A stretch of DNA of 64,000 nucleotides. Origin: Patiria pectinifera. Lineage: Eukaryota; Echinodermata; Asteroidea; Valvatida; Asterinidae. The stretch's first letter is position 1; every line of letters starts with the position of its first letter. Below the pieces are notes generated by a model, which was not told the origin of the DNA, searched no databases, and saw only the letters and a program-made list of their open reading frames with translations. Below are positions 44,803 to 56,944 of the stretch, one piece after another. The stretch is taken from the NCBI GenBank assembly GCA_029964075.1, contig CM057146.1:12481501-12545500 (forward strand), read 5' to 3'. The position numbers were made by a program, and so were the translations under genes.

Positions 44803-45353
44803 AATCATGCCACTCTCTAACTATTCCAAATGGCAAGAAATAGGTGCGTCTCCTACTGTTATTAGTTGGCTTCAATGTGGTGTTACACTACCGTTTACCA
44901 CTGACCCACCGGTGATTGAATTGCCTAACAGAATTTTTTCAAGCGATCAAAAAACTGTTTGAATAGTGAGATTAAGAACTTGCTTCAGGAAGATGTGCCT
45001 TAAAACCTAGAGTTGTCTCTCCACTGAATGTGGTACCGAAGAAGGGCAAAAACAAGTGGAGACTTATTATTGCTCTTCGTGTTGTTAATTCTTACATTAA
45101 TGCTCCCAAGTTTTCTAACGAGAAAATTGATGTTGTTTATTCATTAGTGAAGAGTGAGGACCAGTTAATTACGATTGATCTCAAGGATGGGTTTTATCAT
45201 GTGCCTGTGTGTGAATCTCAACAAACCTTCCTAGGGTTTAAATGGAATCATAATTGTTATTGCTGGACCAGACTTCCATTTGGGTTAAATATGCCTCACC
45301 TTACTTCTTTGCAAAAGTTTTACGACCGGTTCTTGAATAATGTTAGGGTCTAA
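44803..45353 (+). pseudogene. Truncated DIRS-like reverse transcriptase, module 2
   Basis: Nearly the same as module 1, with the same 5' deletion and the same frameshift after LPFGLN, so the two were duplicated after these lesions arose. Confidence 0.82.
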
Positions 45354-45505
45354 CAAACAAAAGAGGCAGGTTGGATGGGGCACTACTTTGGCGCATAAAA
45401 ACTACGTTTGTGGTTGGCGCTGTAGAATTATGGATTAGAGGATTACTGGTCACATATGCTTGCCTGTGTTGATAAACACTATAGGATAAGGGATTCGGCC
45501 AGAGT

Positions 45506-45810
45506 TTTTTTTTTTATTACACCTATTATAATAATTATTATTATAATTAGTATACCAAAGATTCCCAATGAGCGCCCTAAAGGTACTGTAGCTTGCAAGC
45601 GTTAAGAAACCTGTAGAAAGGATAGTATTGAGTAGTAATTACAGTTTTAGAGGAGAAGACAGAATACTTCGGGGGAAAGGCAACCGAATGAGGCAGGAAG
45701 AAGCCCGGCCACGCGTATGTTGGCCCATGTGGAACTCGGACCCGGGTCACAGCGGTGGAAGGCAAGACAGCTAGTACTGCTACGCCAACCCGACTGAAGT
45801 AATGGGAATG
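45506..45810 (-). mobile_element. tRNA-derived SINE, module 2
   Basis: As in module 1; head near 45,795-45,730. Confidence 0.7.
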
Positions 45811-46864
45811 AGTTATTTTGTTCAATCTCGTCTGAGGTTTTGAAAGGTTAATTTGGAACAGGGACGCCCAAAAACGGAAGTTATCCAATGAACACCTGTT
45901 CTTCTCATCCCGAAACCGATCTGTACAGTCCTTTCAGTCGCCGTAAGCTCTGGGGATTAGCAGGACATTAGGCCTTGTCGTCGTGTTGCTAATGTGTGCA
46001 TGCTGGCCAGCATTGGTAGGCTAATATACATTGACCCGTTCCTGAATCACACGTTAATTAAACTCCAAACTACAATGTAAAAATGTTTGGTAAATAATTC
46101 GTTGGGCAAAATATAAACAACACAATATGTATTAGGCAATGTTGCCCGATAGTTAAACGTGTTAACTATTCGCCAATCGTTGGTCGAATAATCAACCCTT
46201 TTGCCCAACTTTTTTTTACAGTGCAGGTTTGAAACTGTACGGCATTGCAAAAACCACGACGTTCACTTCAGTTCAGATACATATATTTACGTTTGAAAAC
46301 CTCTGAACGGTTCGAGGTCAATGGAGCTGGAGGTCCGGTGAAAAAAGAAAGAAAACCAGATGAACTTACCACGACTAAGTGTTACAAAAGTGAGTCACAA
46401 TAATAAGGCGGCAACTTGCGCTTTACTAAACACCAACCGATCTCCACGAGGGGCTCCAAGTAGCTGTCTTTTTTTCTGCGGTTCTCTGTTCGCTATCCAG
46501 TCACACTGAAAGAGTAGAGTTTTTTTATGGCGAGGACACGAATGAGTAAGTAGTGGCGATCGCGATATGGCCGCTTTCACCTCCGCCCACGGTTGAACAG
46601 ACTTGGTTATTTCCACCGTGAAAGCATTGGCTTAAATTCGTCCTTGGGTAGTGGGTTTTTTTTCAATGCAAACAAACTAAATAAAATATGCACCAACACA
46701 CAAACTAAATGGCAATGAACCTTATGGCTTGCATAGAAATAGAAATTTTACCTGCATTAATTGAGGTTGAAATTCTACCTCCATTTGCATAACTAAATAT
46801 CAATGTGACCCTGCACAAACACACTTGATATACACGCATATCTGTAAAGGTACTGCGTACTGTA

Positions 46865-47286
46865 TTCCCGCTCTCTTGGGTGTTATATCAGCACCCGTTG
46901 GATTGGTGCTAGAAGGAACGTTTATAGGCCCTTTTGGTATAGATATTCTGCTTAGAATCGTGTGTAAGCGATTATCCGCCAAGCTAAAAAAGCACGACCA
47001 GATTAAAATATTAGCAGACTCCAAACTTAACACGATTGAAGAATATGTGTCTCAAGCCATCAACGACGGAGATATATCGCACGAAGAGTTTATATTGATT
47101 ACGAGAGAGCTCGCAAAATTTAACGAGCTCAAGCAGAAAATTAGAACAAAGACCAGCACAAAGCTTCACAAAATTAAAAGCGATTCAGACTTTGACAAAG
47201 AAGTTAAAAAACGGGTAGACGAACGGCTGGCAAAGGAAAAAAATCTCTTTTCGAAAAACTTACAAGTTCGAATTCTCAGTAAATAA
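46865..47286 (+). CDS. ORF of unknown function, tandem unit 1 (5'-truncated, frameshifted end)
   Basis: A Gly/Pro/hydrophobic segment (IPALLGVISAPVGLVLEG, then GTFIGPFGIDILLRI) is followed by a charged helical region (KLKKHDQIKILADSKLNTI, then ELAKFNELKQKIRTKT). I recall short proteins of this layout as multicopy, mobile-element-linked families in cnidarians and other marine invertebrates, but cannot verify this. The frame is open back to a TTG at 46,825, but that part is retroelement tail; there is no ATG, so it is a truncated insert. A missing A in an A-run changes the last ~14 residues relative to unit 3. Confidence 0.5.
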
Positions 47287-47790
47287 ACATTATGAAGGCG
47301 ATCCACCGAGTTATACCTTTCCTCTTAGGGTGTTACCCTCAGCTCCACCTTTATTGTAGCGGTCATCGTATCTTTTTAAGGCTTTCTATGACTGAACGTT
47401 TATCACTCAACCTTACACAAAGCATTGACGTTAGGTTAAAACATTTAAGTGGCACCTCGCGGGAGCCAGTAGGATATAGTTGCTGGTACCTGACGTTTGC
47501 CGCGGGAAATTCCCCTATATTTTTCCCAAACTATTTTTAGAACCGATTAGTTGCTGGTACCTGGCGTCAGATTTCTAAAAGTTTGCCGCGGGGGATTTCT
47601 CCCATTTTGATCCGGTACCTGGCGTCAGATTTCTAAAAATTTGCCTCGGGTGGATTTCTCCCATTTTGATCCGGTACCTGACGCCAGATTTTCTAAAAAT
47701 TTGCCGCGGGGGATTTTTAGAAACGAGAGCGACGTGTTCAGGCTTGCCACAGATTTTCCATTTTGATCTGGTAGCCCCACTATCCCTACT
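47287..47790 (+). repeat. Spacer with about 60-bp tandem units, unit 1
   Basis: Begins aacattatgaaggcgatcc. From about 47,475 it holds three to four units of ggtacctggcgtcagatttc followed by taaaaatttgccgcggg. Similar spacers lie at 50,276-50,785 and 54,502-54,950, the last with one unit fewer. Short ORFs here are not supported as genes. Confidence 0.75.
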
Positions 47791-47795
47791 ACTCA

Positions 47796-48335
47796 AGTGG
47801 CAAGAAATAGGTGGGCCTCCTACTGTTATTAGTTGGCTTCAATGCGGTGTTACACTACCGTTTACCACTGACCCACCGGTGATTGAATTGCCTCACAGAA
47901 ATTTTTCAAGTGATCAAAACACTTTTTGAATAGTGAGATTAAGAACTTGCTTCAGAAAGGTATTATTTTGCCAGATGTGCCTTCAAACCTAGAGTTGTCT
48001 CTCCACTGAATGTGGTACCGAAGAAGAAGGGCAAAAACAAGTGGAGACTTACTATTGATCTTCGTGTTGTTAATTCTTACATTAATGCTCCCAAGTTTTC
48101 TAACGAGAAAATTCATGTTGTTTATTCATTAGTGAAGAGTGAGGACCAGTTAATTACGATTGATCTCAAGGATGGGTTTTATCATGTGCCTGTGTGTGAA
48201 TCTCAACAAACCTTCCTAGGGTTTAAATGGAATCATAATTGTTATTGTTGGACCAAACTTCCATTTGGGTTAAATGTCTCACCTTACTTCTTTGCAAAAG
48301 TTTTACGACCGGTTCTTGAATATGTTAGGGTCTAA
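47796..48335 (+). pseudogene. Truncated DIRS-like reverse transcriptase, module 3
   Basis: The best preserved 3' end: LTIDLRVVN, TIDLKDGFYHVPV, LPFGLNVSPYFFAKVLRPVL then EYVRV and stop. It shows what the frameshifted copies lost. The 5' part is still broken by a stop after SSDQNTF. No YxDD motif follows. Confidence 0.85.
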
Positions 48336-48484
48336 CAAACAAAAGAGGCAGGTTGGATGGGGCACTACTTTGGCGCATAAAAACTACGTTTGTGGTTGGC
48401 GCTGTAGAATTATGGATTAGGGGATTACTGGTCACATATGCTTGCCTGTGTTGATAAACACTATAGGATAAGGGATTCGGCCAG

Positions 48485-48790
48485 AGTTTTTTTTTATTAC
48501 ACCTATTATAATAATTATTATTATAATTAGTATACCAAAGATTCCCAATGAGCGCCCTAAAGGTACTGTAGCTTGCAAGCGTTAAGAAACCTGTAGAAAG
48601 GATAGTATTGAGTAGTAATTACAGTTTTAGAGGAGAAGACAGAATACTTCGAGGGAAAGGCAACCGAATGAGGCAGGAAGAAGCCCGGCCACGCGTATGT
48701 TGGCCCATGTGGAACTCGGACCCGGGTCACAGCGGTGGAAGGCAAGACAGCTAGTACTGCTACGCCAACCCGACTGAAGTAATGGGAATG
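48485..48790 (-). mobile_element. tRNA-derived SINE, module 3
   Basis: Same insertion, carried along by tandem amplification. Confidence 0.7.
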
Positions 48791-49853
48791 AGTTATTTTG
48801 TTCAATCTCGTCTGAGGTTTTGAAAGGTTAATTTGGAACAGGGACGCCCAAAAACGGAAGTTATCCAATGAACACCTGTTCTTCTCATCCCGAAACCGAT
48901 ATGTACAGTCCTTTCAGTCGCCGTAAGCTCTGGTGATTAGCAGGACATTAGGCCTCGTCGTCGTGTTGCTAATGTGTGCATGCTGGCCAGCATTGGTAGG
49001 CTAATACAGTGTGTATACATGACCCGTTCCTGAATCACACGTTAATTAAACTCCAAACTACAATGTAAAAATGTTTGGTAAATAATTCGTTGGGCAAAAT
49101 ATAAACAACACAATATGTATTAGGCAATGTTGCCCGATAGTTAAACGTGTTAACTATTCGCCAATCGTTGGTCGAATAATCAACCCTTTTACCCAACTTT
49201 TTTTTACAGTGCAGGTTTGAAACTGTACGGCATTGCAAAAACCACGACGTTCAGTTCAGTTCAGATACATATAATAACGTTTGAAAACCTCTGAATGGTT
49301 CGTGGTCAATGGAGCTGGAGGTCCGGTGAAAAAAAAGAAAACCAGATGAACTTACCACGACTAAGTGTTACAAAAGTGAGTCACAATAATAAGGCGGCAA
49401 CTTGCGCTTTACTAAACACCAACCGATCTCCACGAGGGGCTCCAAGTAGCTGTCTTTTTTTCTGCGGTTCTCTGTTCGCTATCCAGTCACACTGAAAGAG
49501 TAGAGTGTTTTTTATGGCGAGGACACGAATGATTAAGTAGTGGCGATCGCGATATGGGCGCTTTCACCTCCGCCCACGGTTGAACAGACTTGGTTATTTC
49601 CACCGTGAAAGCATTGGCTTTCGTCCTTGGGTATAAGTGGTTTTTTTTTCCAATGCAAACAAACTAAATAAAATATGCACCAACGCACAAACTAAATGGC
49701 ACAATGAACCTAATGGCTTGCATAGAAATAGAAATTTTACCTGCATTAATTGAGGCTGAAATTCTACCTCCATTTGCATAACTAAATATCAATGTGACCT
49801 TGCACAAACACACTTGATATACACGCATATCTGTAAAGGTACTGCGTACTGTA

Positions 49854-50275
49854 TTCCCGCTCTCTTGGGTGTTATATCAGCACCCGTTGGATTGGTGCTA
49901 GAAGGAACGTTTATAGGCCCTTTTGGTATAGATATTCTGCTTAGAATCGTGTGTAAGCGATTATCCGCCAAGCTAAAAAAGCACGACCAGATTAAAATAT
50001 TAGCAGACTCCAAACTTAACACGATTGAAGAATATGTGTCTCAAGCCATCAACGACGGAGATATATCGCACGAAGAGTTTATATTGATTACGAGAGAGCT
50101 CGCAAAATTTAACGAGCTCAAGCAGAAAATTAGAACAAAGACCAGCACAAAGCTTCACAAAATTAAAAGCGATTCAGACTTTGAAAAAGGAGTTAAAAAA
50201 CGGGTAGACGAACGGCTGGCAAAGGAAAAAAATCTCTTTTCGAAAAACTTACAAGTTCGAATTCTCAGTAAATAA
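49854..50275 (+). CDS. ORF of unknown function, tandem unit 2
   Basis: Copy of the 46,865 ORF 2,989 bp downstream. It differs by Asp-Lys-Glu to Glu-Lys-Gly near the C-terminus and shares the A-run frameshift, ending QVRILSK. No ATG start. Confidence 0.5.
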
Positions 50276-50785
50276 ACATTATGAAGGCGATCCACCGAGT
50301 TATACCTTTCCTCTTAGGGTGTCACCCTCAGCTCCACCTTTATTGTAGCGGTCATCGTATCTTTTTAAGGCTTTCTATGACTGAACGTTTATCACTCAAC
50401 CTTACACAAAGCATTGACGTTAGGTTAAAACATTTAAGTGGCACCCCGCGGGAGCCAGTAGGATATAGTTGCTGGTACCTGACGTTTGCCGCGGGAAATT
50501 CCCCTATATTTTTCCCAAACTATTTTTAGAACCGATTAGTTGCTGGTACCTGGCGTCAGATTTCTAAAAATTTGCCGCGGGTGGATTTCTCCCATTTTGA
50601 TCCGGTACCTGGCGTCAGATTTCAAAAAATTTGCCTCGGGTGGATTTCTCCCATTTTGATCCGGTACCTGACGCCAGATTTTCTAAAAATTTGCCGCGGG
50701 GGATTTTTAGAAACGAGAGCGACGTGTTCAGGCTTGCCACAGATTTTCCATTTTGATCTGGTAGCCCCACTATCCCTACTACTCA

Positions 50786-51323
50786 AGTGGCAAGAAATAT
50801 GTGGGCCTCCTACTGTTATTAGTTGGCTTCAATGCGGTGTTACACTACCGTTTACCACTGACCCACCGGTGATTGAATTGCCTCACAGAAATTTTTCAAG
50901 TGATCAAAACACTTTTTGAATAGTGAGATTAAGAACTTGCTTCAGAAAGGTATTATTGCCAGATGTGCCTTCAAACCTAGAGTTGTCTCTCCACTGAATG
51001 TGGTACCGAAGAAGGGCAAAAACAAGTGGAGACTTACTATTGATCTTCGTGTTGTTAATTCTTACATTAATGCTCCCAAGTTTTCTAACGAGAAAATTCA
51101 TGTTGTTTATTCATTAGTGAAGAGTGAGGACCAGTTAATTAGATTGATCTCAAGGATGGGTTTTATCATGTGCCTGTGTGTGAATCTCAACAAACCTTCC
51201 TAGGGTTTAAATGGAATCATAATTGTTATTGTTGGACCAAACTTCCATTTGGGTTAAATATGCCTCACCTTACTTCTTTGCAAAAGTTTTACGACCGGTT
51301 CTTGAATAATGTTGGGGTCTAAC
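50786..51323 (+). pseudogene. Truncated DIRS-like reverse transcriptase, module 4
   Basis: Open at 50,916-51,203 from EIKNLLQKGIIARCAFKPRV to SLVKSEDQLI, then a one-base deletion in motif A (attagattgatctc instead of attacgattgatctc) breaks the catalytic Asp region. Confidence 0.82.
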
Positions 51324-51461
51324 AAACAAAAGAGGCAGGTTGGATGGGGCACTACTTTGGCGCATAAAAACTACGTTTGTGGTTGGCGCTGTAGAATTAT
51401 GGATTAGAGGATTACTGGTCACATATGCTTGCCTGTGTTGATAAACACTATAGGATAAGGG

Positions 51462-51770
51462 ATTTTTTTTTTATTACACCTATTATAATAATTATTATTA
51501 TAATTAGTATACCAAAGATTCCCAATGAGCGCCCTAAAGGTACTGTAGCTTGCAAGCGTTAAGAAACCTGTAGAAAGGATAGTATTGAGTAGTAATTACA
51601 GTTTTAGAGGAGAAGACAGAATACTTCGAGGGAAAGGCAACCGAATGAGGCAGGAAGAAGCCTGGCCACGTGTATGTTGGCCCATGTGGAACTCGGACCC
51701 GGGTCACAGCGGTGGAAGGCAAGACAGCTAGTACTGCTACGCCAACCCGACTGAAGTAATGGGAATGAGT
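51462..51770 (-). mobile_element. tRNA-derived SINE, module 4
   Basis: Same insertion. A short deletion just left of the tail (ggatttttttttt) is shared with module 5. Confidence 0.7.
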
Positions 51771-52822
51771 TATTTTGTTCAATCTCGTCTGAGGTTTTGA
51801 AAGGTTAATTTGGAACAGGGACGCCCAAAAACGGAAGTTATCCAATGAACACCTGTTCTTCTCATCCCGAAACCGATATGTACAGTCCTTTCAGTCGCCG
51901 TAAGCTCTGGGGATTAGCAGGACATTAGGCCTCGTCGTCGTGTTGCTAATGTGTGCATGCTGGCCAGCATTGGTAGGCTAATATACATTGACCCGTTCCT
52001 GAATCACACGTTAATTAAACTCCAAACTACAATGTAAAAATGTTTGGTAAATAATTCGTTGGGCAAAATATAAACAACACAATATGTATTAGGCAATGTT
52101 GCCCGATAGTTAAACGTGTTAACTATTCGCCAATCGTTGGTCGAATAATCAACCCTTTTGCCCAACTTTTTTTTACAGTGCAGGTTTGAAACTGTACGGC
52201 ATTGCAAAAACCACGACGTTCAGTTCAGTTCAGATACATATATTTACGTTTGAAAACCTCTGAACGGTTCGAGGTCAATGGAGCTGGAGGTCCGGTGAAA
52301 AAAGAAAGAAAACCAGATGAACTTACCACGACTAAGTGTTACAAAAGTGAGTCACAATAATAAGGCGGCAACTTGCGCTTTACTAAACACCAACCGATCT
52401 CCACGAGGGGCTCCAAGTAGCTGTCTTTTTTTCTGCGGTTCTCTGTTCGCTATCCAGTCACACTGAAAGAGTAGAGTGTTTTTTATGGCGATGGCACGAA
52501 TAAGTACGTTGTGGTAATCGCGATATGGCCGCTTTCACCTCCGCCCACGGTTGAACAGACTTGGTTATTTCCACCGTGAAAGCATTGGCTTAAATTCGTC
52601 CTTGGGTAGTGGGTTTTTTTTCAATGCAAACAAACTAAATAAAATATGCACCAACACACAAACTAAATGGCAATGAACCTTATGGCTTGCATAGAAATAG
52701 AAATTTTACCTGCATTAATTGAGGTTGAAATTCTACCTCCATTTGCATAACTAAATATCAATGTGACCCTGCACAAACACACTTGATATACACGCATATC
52801 TGTAAAGGTACTGCATACTGTA

Positions 52823-53241
52823 TTCCCGCTCTCTTGGGTGTTATATCAGCACCCGTTGGATTGGTGCTAGAAGGAACGTTTATAGGCCCTTTTGGTATAG
52901 ATATTCTGCTTAGAATCGTGTGTAAGCGATTATCCGCCAAGCTAAAAAAGCACGACCAGATTAAAATATTAGCAGACTCCAAACTTAACACGATTGAAGA
53001 ATATGTGTCTCAAGCCATCAACGACGGAGATATATCGCACGAAGAGTTTATATTGATTACGAGAGAGCTCGCAAAATTCAACGAGCTCAAGCAGAAAATT
53101 AGAACAAAGACCAGCACAAAGCTTCACAAAATTAAAAGCGATTCAGACTTTGAAAAAGGAGTTAAAAAACGGGTAGACGAACGGCTGGCAAAGGAAAAAA
53201 AATCTCTTTTCGAAAAACTTACAAGTTCGAATTCTCAGTAA
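52823..53241 (+). CDS. ORF of unknown function, tandem unit 3 (intact C-terminus)
   Basis: Third copy, 2,969 bp further on. The A-run has one more A, and the end reads KKSLFEKLTSSNSQ, continuing the charged helix naturally; this is probably the original frame. The stop codon's last bases (GTAAATAA) form the target duplication of a hAT-like insertion. Confidence 0.5.
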
Positions 53242-53245
53242 ATAA

Positions 53246-54493
53246 CAGTGTTGGAGCAAAGGCTTTGACCCTCAAGGCCAAGGCCAAGGCCAAGGCTTTG
53301 ACCCTCAAGGGTAAGGCCAAGGCCAAGGCTTTGACCCTCAAGCCTCGAGGCCAAGGCCAAGGCTTAACCCTCAAGGCCAAGGCCAAGGCCAAGGCCCTGT
53401 TTTATGAAATGACCACTGATATAGAACTAATTATAGTCACATGAGTGACACATCATCACGCAAGGGCGGATCCAGAACACAATTGGGGGGGGGGGCAAAG
53501 AAATTTTGGTCCCCCCCAAAAAAGTGGGTCCAAAAATTACGGCTTGGGCTTCGGGGCCCGCTTTAATAAGGGCCCCGAACAAAAATTTGGATTCAAGATG
53601 CTCTGTGGTGCGATTTGAGGCAATTTCTGACCATTTTAACCGATGTTTTTTTAGGAAAAGATGGTGGTGTACTCATTGCCTGCCTTTATTACGACGTCAC
53701 ATAAAAAAAACGGTTTCGTTTTTTTTTTTGGGGGGGGGGGGCATGGCCCCTTTTGGCCCCCCTGGACCGCCCTTATGATCACGAATTGCTCATTACGAAG
53801 AACAACATTTCTTTAATTGCAATCAACATGCTCGCATAGGCCTACACCGTTTTATGACTGCACTGTACCTAAAGTATAAGTTCAGGTCTTCAATATGGTT
53901 TAACTAAACAAAATAATGATTTACTTCTATATTGACACACAATTCTCCCAAGTGTAACAAAAGGGGGATCCAAGAAACTGATTTGGGAAATTTTTATTTG
54001 CTGGCCCAACATGGTCAGAAATATCAGCATTATCTAAAACAGATACATGCAAATCTTTAGCACTTATCAGGGAGACATATACATGTACAACCAATCAGAT
54101 CTATTCCATAGTTATATACAATTAAAGTGATCATCTCATTAGCTCCACAAGTGTACGGAATATTTTTGCAGCAAATCTACTACAATGGTAACAAAATATG
54201 ATGCTACAAAAGTGGAAGTGTGCCCAACACACAAATCTATAGGGTGCTTCCCTCCTCCATGGTAATACGATTAAAATGGTAACAGCAAAATTTCGAACAG
54301 ATTTATCTGGAAAATGCAAAATTCTATGGGCCTTGAAGAGCCTTGACTCAAAATTGCAAGGCCCTGAACCCTCAAGGCCAAGGCCAAGGCCAAGGCTTTT
54401 GCCCTCAAGCCTCGAGGCCAAGGCCAAGGCCCTAAAATCCAGCCTTAAGGCAGCCTTAAGGCCAAGGCCCAGCATCAAGGCACTACATCACTG
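53246..54493. mobile_element. hAT-like element in tandem unit 3, GTAAATAA target duplication
   Basis: Ends CAGTGTTGGAG and CTACATCACTG (inverted: CAGTGATGTAG), flanked by GTAAATAA at 53,238-53,245 and 54,494-54,501. Units 1 and 2 show the empty site cagtaaataaacattatg. Both ends carry tandem aaggccaaggcc repeats. No transposase seen; a smaller MITE is nested inside. Confidence 0.9.
53461..53775. mobile_element. MITE with GGGCGGATCC ends nested in the hAT-like element
   Basis: Ends CAAGGGCGGATCCAG and CTGGACCGCCCTT(A), with flanks TCATCACG and TGATCACG (7 of 8 match). It shares ccccccaaaaa tracts and a gttctggatccgccc-type end with 21,126-21,338, read in opposite orientation. Confidence 0.82.
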
Positions 54494-54954
54494 GTAAATA
54501 AACATTATGAAGGCGATCCACCGAGTTATACCTTTCCTCTTAGGGTGTCACCCTCAGCTCCACCTTTATTGTAGCGGTCATCGTATCTTTTTAAGGCTTT
54601 CTATGACTGAACGTTTATCACTCAACCTTACACAAAGCATTGACGTTAGGTTAAAACATTTAAGTGGCACCTCGCGGGAGCCAGTAGGATATAGTTGCTG
54701 GTACCTGACGTTTGCCGCGGGAAATTCCCCTATATTTTTTCCCAAACTATTTTTAGAACCGATTAGTTGCTGGTACCTGGCGTCAGATTTCTAAAAATTT
54801 GCCGCGGGGGATTTCTCCCATTTTGATCCGGTACCTGACGCCAGATTTTCTAAAAATTTGCCGCGGGGGATTTTTAGAAACGAGAGCGACGTGTTCAGGC
54901 TTGCCACAGATTTTCTATTTTGATCTGGTAGCCCCACTATCCCTACTACTCAAG

Positions 54955-55492
54955 TGGCAAGAAATAGGTGGGCCTCCTACTGTTATTAGTTGGCTTCAAT
55001 GCGGTGTTACACTACCGTTTACCACTGACCCACCGGTGATTAAATTGCCTCACAGAAATATTTCAAGTGATCAAAACACTTTTTGAATAGTGAGATTAAG
55101 AACTTGCTTCAGAAAGGTATTATTGCCAGATGTGCCTTCAAACCTAGAGTTGTCTCTCCACTGAATGTGGTACCGAAGAAGAAGGGCAAAAACAAGTGGA
55201 GACTTACTATTGATCTTCGTGTTGTTAATTCTTACATTAATGCTCCCAAGTTTTCTAACGAGAAAATTCATGTTGTTTATTCATTAGTGAAGAGTGAGGA
55301 CCAGTTAATTAGATTGATCTCAAGGATGGGTTTTATCATGTGCCTGTGTGTGAATCTCAACAAACCTTCCTAGGGTTTAAATGGAATCATAATTGTTATT
55401 GTTGGACCAAACTTCCATTTGGGTTAAATATGCCTCACCTTACTTCTTTGCAAAAGTTTTACGACCGGTTCTTGAATAATGTTGGGGTCTAA
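54955..55492 (+). pseudogene. Truncated DIRS-like reverse transcriptase, module 5
   Basis: Shares the motif A deletion of module 4 and has a duplicated Lys codon (VVPKKKGKNKW) as in module 3, so it is mosaic between them. No motif C. Confidence 0.82.
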
Positions 55493-55631
55493 CAAACAAA
55501 AGAGGCAGGTTGGATGGGGCACTACTTTGGCGCATAAAAACTACGTTTGTGGTTGGCGCTGTAGAATTATGGATTAGAGGATTACTGGTCACATATGCTT
55601 GCCTGTGTTGATAAACACTATAGGATAAGGG

Positions 55632-55940
55632 ATTTTTTTTTTATTACACCTATTATAATAATTATTATTATAATTAGTATACCAAAGATTCCCAATGAGC
55701 GCCCTAAAGGTACTGTAGCTTGCAAGCGTTAAGAAACCTGTAGAAAGGATAGTATTGAGTAGTAATTACAGTTTTAGAGGAGAAGACAGAATACTTCGAG
55801 GGAAAGGCAACCGAATGAGGCAGGAAGAAGCCCGGCCACGTGTATGTTGGCCCATGTGGAACTCGGACCCGGGTCACAGCGGTGGAAGGCAAGACAGCTA
55901 GTACTGCTACGCCAACCCGACTGAAGTAATGGGAATGAGT
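55632..55940 (-). mobile_element. tRNA-derived SINE, module 5
   Basis: Same insertion, with the left-side deletion of module 4. Confidence 0.7.
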
Positions 55941-56944
55941 TATTTTGTTCAATCTCGTCTGAGGTTTTGAAAGGTTAATTTGGAACAGGGACGCCCAAAA
56001 ACGGAAGTTATCCAATGAACACCTGTTCTTCTCATCCCGAAACCGATATGTACAGTCCTTTCAGTCGCCGTAAGCTCTGGGGATTAGCAGGACATTAGGC
56101 CTTGTCGTCGTGTTGATAATGTGTGCATGCTGGCCAGCATTGGTAGGCTAATATACATTGACCCGTTCCTGAATCACACGTTAATTAAACTCCAAACTAC
56201 AATGTACTACAAAATATAAACAACACAATATGTATTAGGCAATGTTGCCCGATAGTTAAACGTGTTAACTATTCGCCAATCGTTGGTCGAATAATCAACC
56301 CTTTTGCCCAACTTTTTTTTACAGTGCAGGTTTGAAACTGTACGGCATTGCAAAAACCACGACGTTCAGTTCAGTTCAGATACATATATTTACGTTTGAA
56401 AACCTCTGAACGGTTCGCGGTCAATGGAGCTGGAGGTCCGGTGAAAAAAAAAGAAAACCAGATGAACTTACCACGACTAAGTGTTACAAAAGTGAGTCAC
56501 AATAATAAGGCGGCAACTTGCGCTTTACTAAACCCCAACCGATCTCTACGAGGGGCTCCAAGTAGCTGTCTTTTTTTCTGCGGTTCTCTGTTCGCTATCC
56601 AGTCACACTGAAAGAGTAGAGTGTTTTTTATGGCGATGACACGAATAAGTAAGTTGTGGTAATCGCGATATGGCCGCTTTCACCTCCGCCCACGGTTGAA
56701 CAGACTTTGGTTATTTCCACCGTGAAAGCATTGGCTTAAATTCGTCCTTGGGTAGTGGGTTTTTTTTTCCAATGCAAACAAACTAAACTAAATGGCACAA
56801 TGAACCTTGTGGCTTGCAAAGAAGTAGAAATTTAACCTACATAGAAGTTGAAATTCTACCTCCATTTGTATAACTAAATATCAAAGTGACCCTGCACAAA
56901 TACACTTGATATACACGCACATCTGTAAAGGTACTGCGTACTGT

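Larger units (their letters stand above)
42930..46864 (+). mobile_element. Retroelement module 2, copy B
   Basis: Starts at the equivalent of A 7,156 (right arm of the hairpin), immediately after the equivalent of A 11,812, so modules 1 and 2 are a tandem duplication with those breakpoints. Contains the palindromic repeat, the Gag-like relic (44,280-44,797), reverse transcriptase (44,803-45,353), SINE (about 45,506-45,810) and tail, which joins foreign ORF sequence at about 46,865. Confidence 0.85.
46865..56944 (+). repeat. Macrosatellite-like tandem array of ORF + spacer + RT + SINE units
   Basis: Three units in tandem, each [ORF, spacer, reverse transcriptase, SINE, tail], start at 46,865, 49,854 and 52,823: periods 2,989 and 2,969 bp. 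The third is lengthened by the hAT-like insertion at 53,246-54,493. The last tail returns to ordinary flank (aggccctagcggactgtgc) at about 56,945, the same base where ORF sequence joins at the start of each unit. Copy A has none of the ORF part. Confidence 0.9.

Noticed and set aside
47292-47540. 82-codon frame MKAIHRVIPF.. in each tandem unit
   Set aside because: It lies in the spacer, has no recognisable domain and runs into the tandem repeat; conserved only because units are recent copies.
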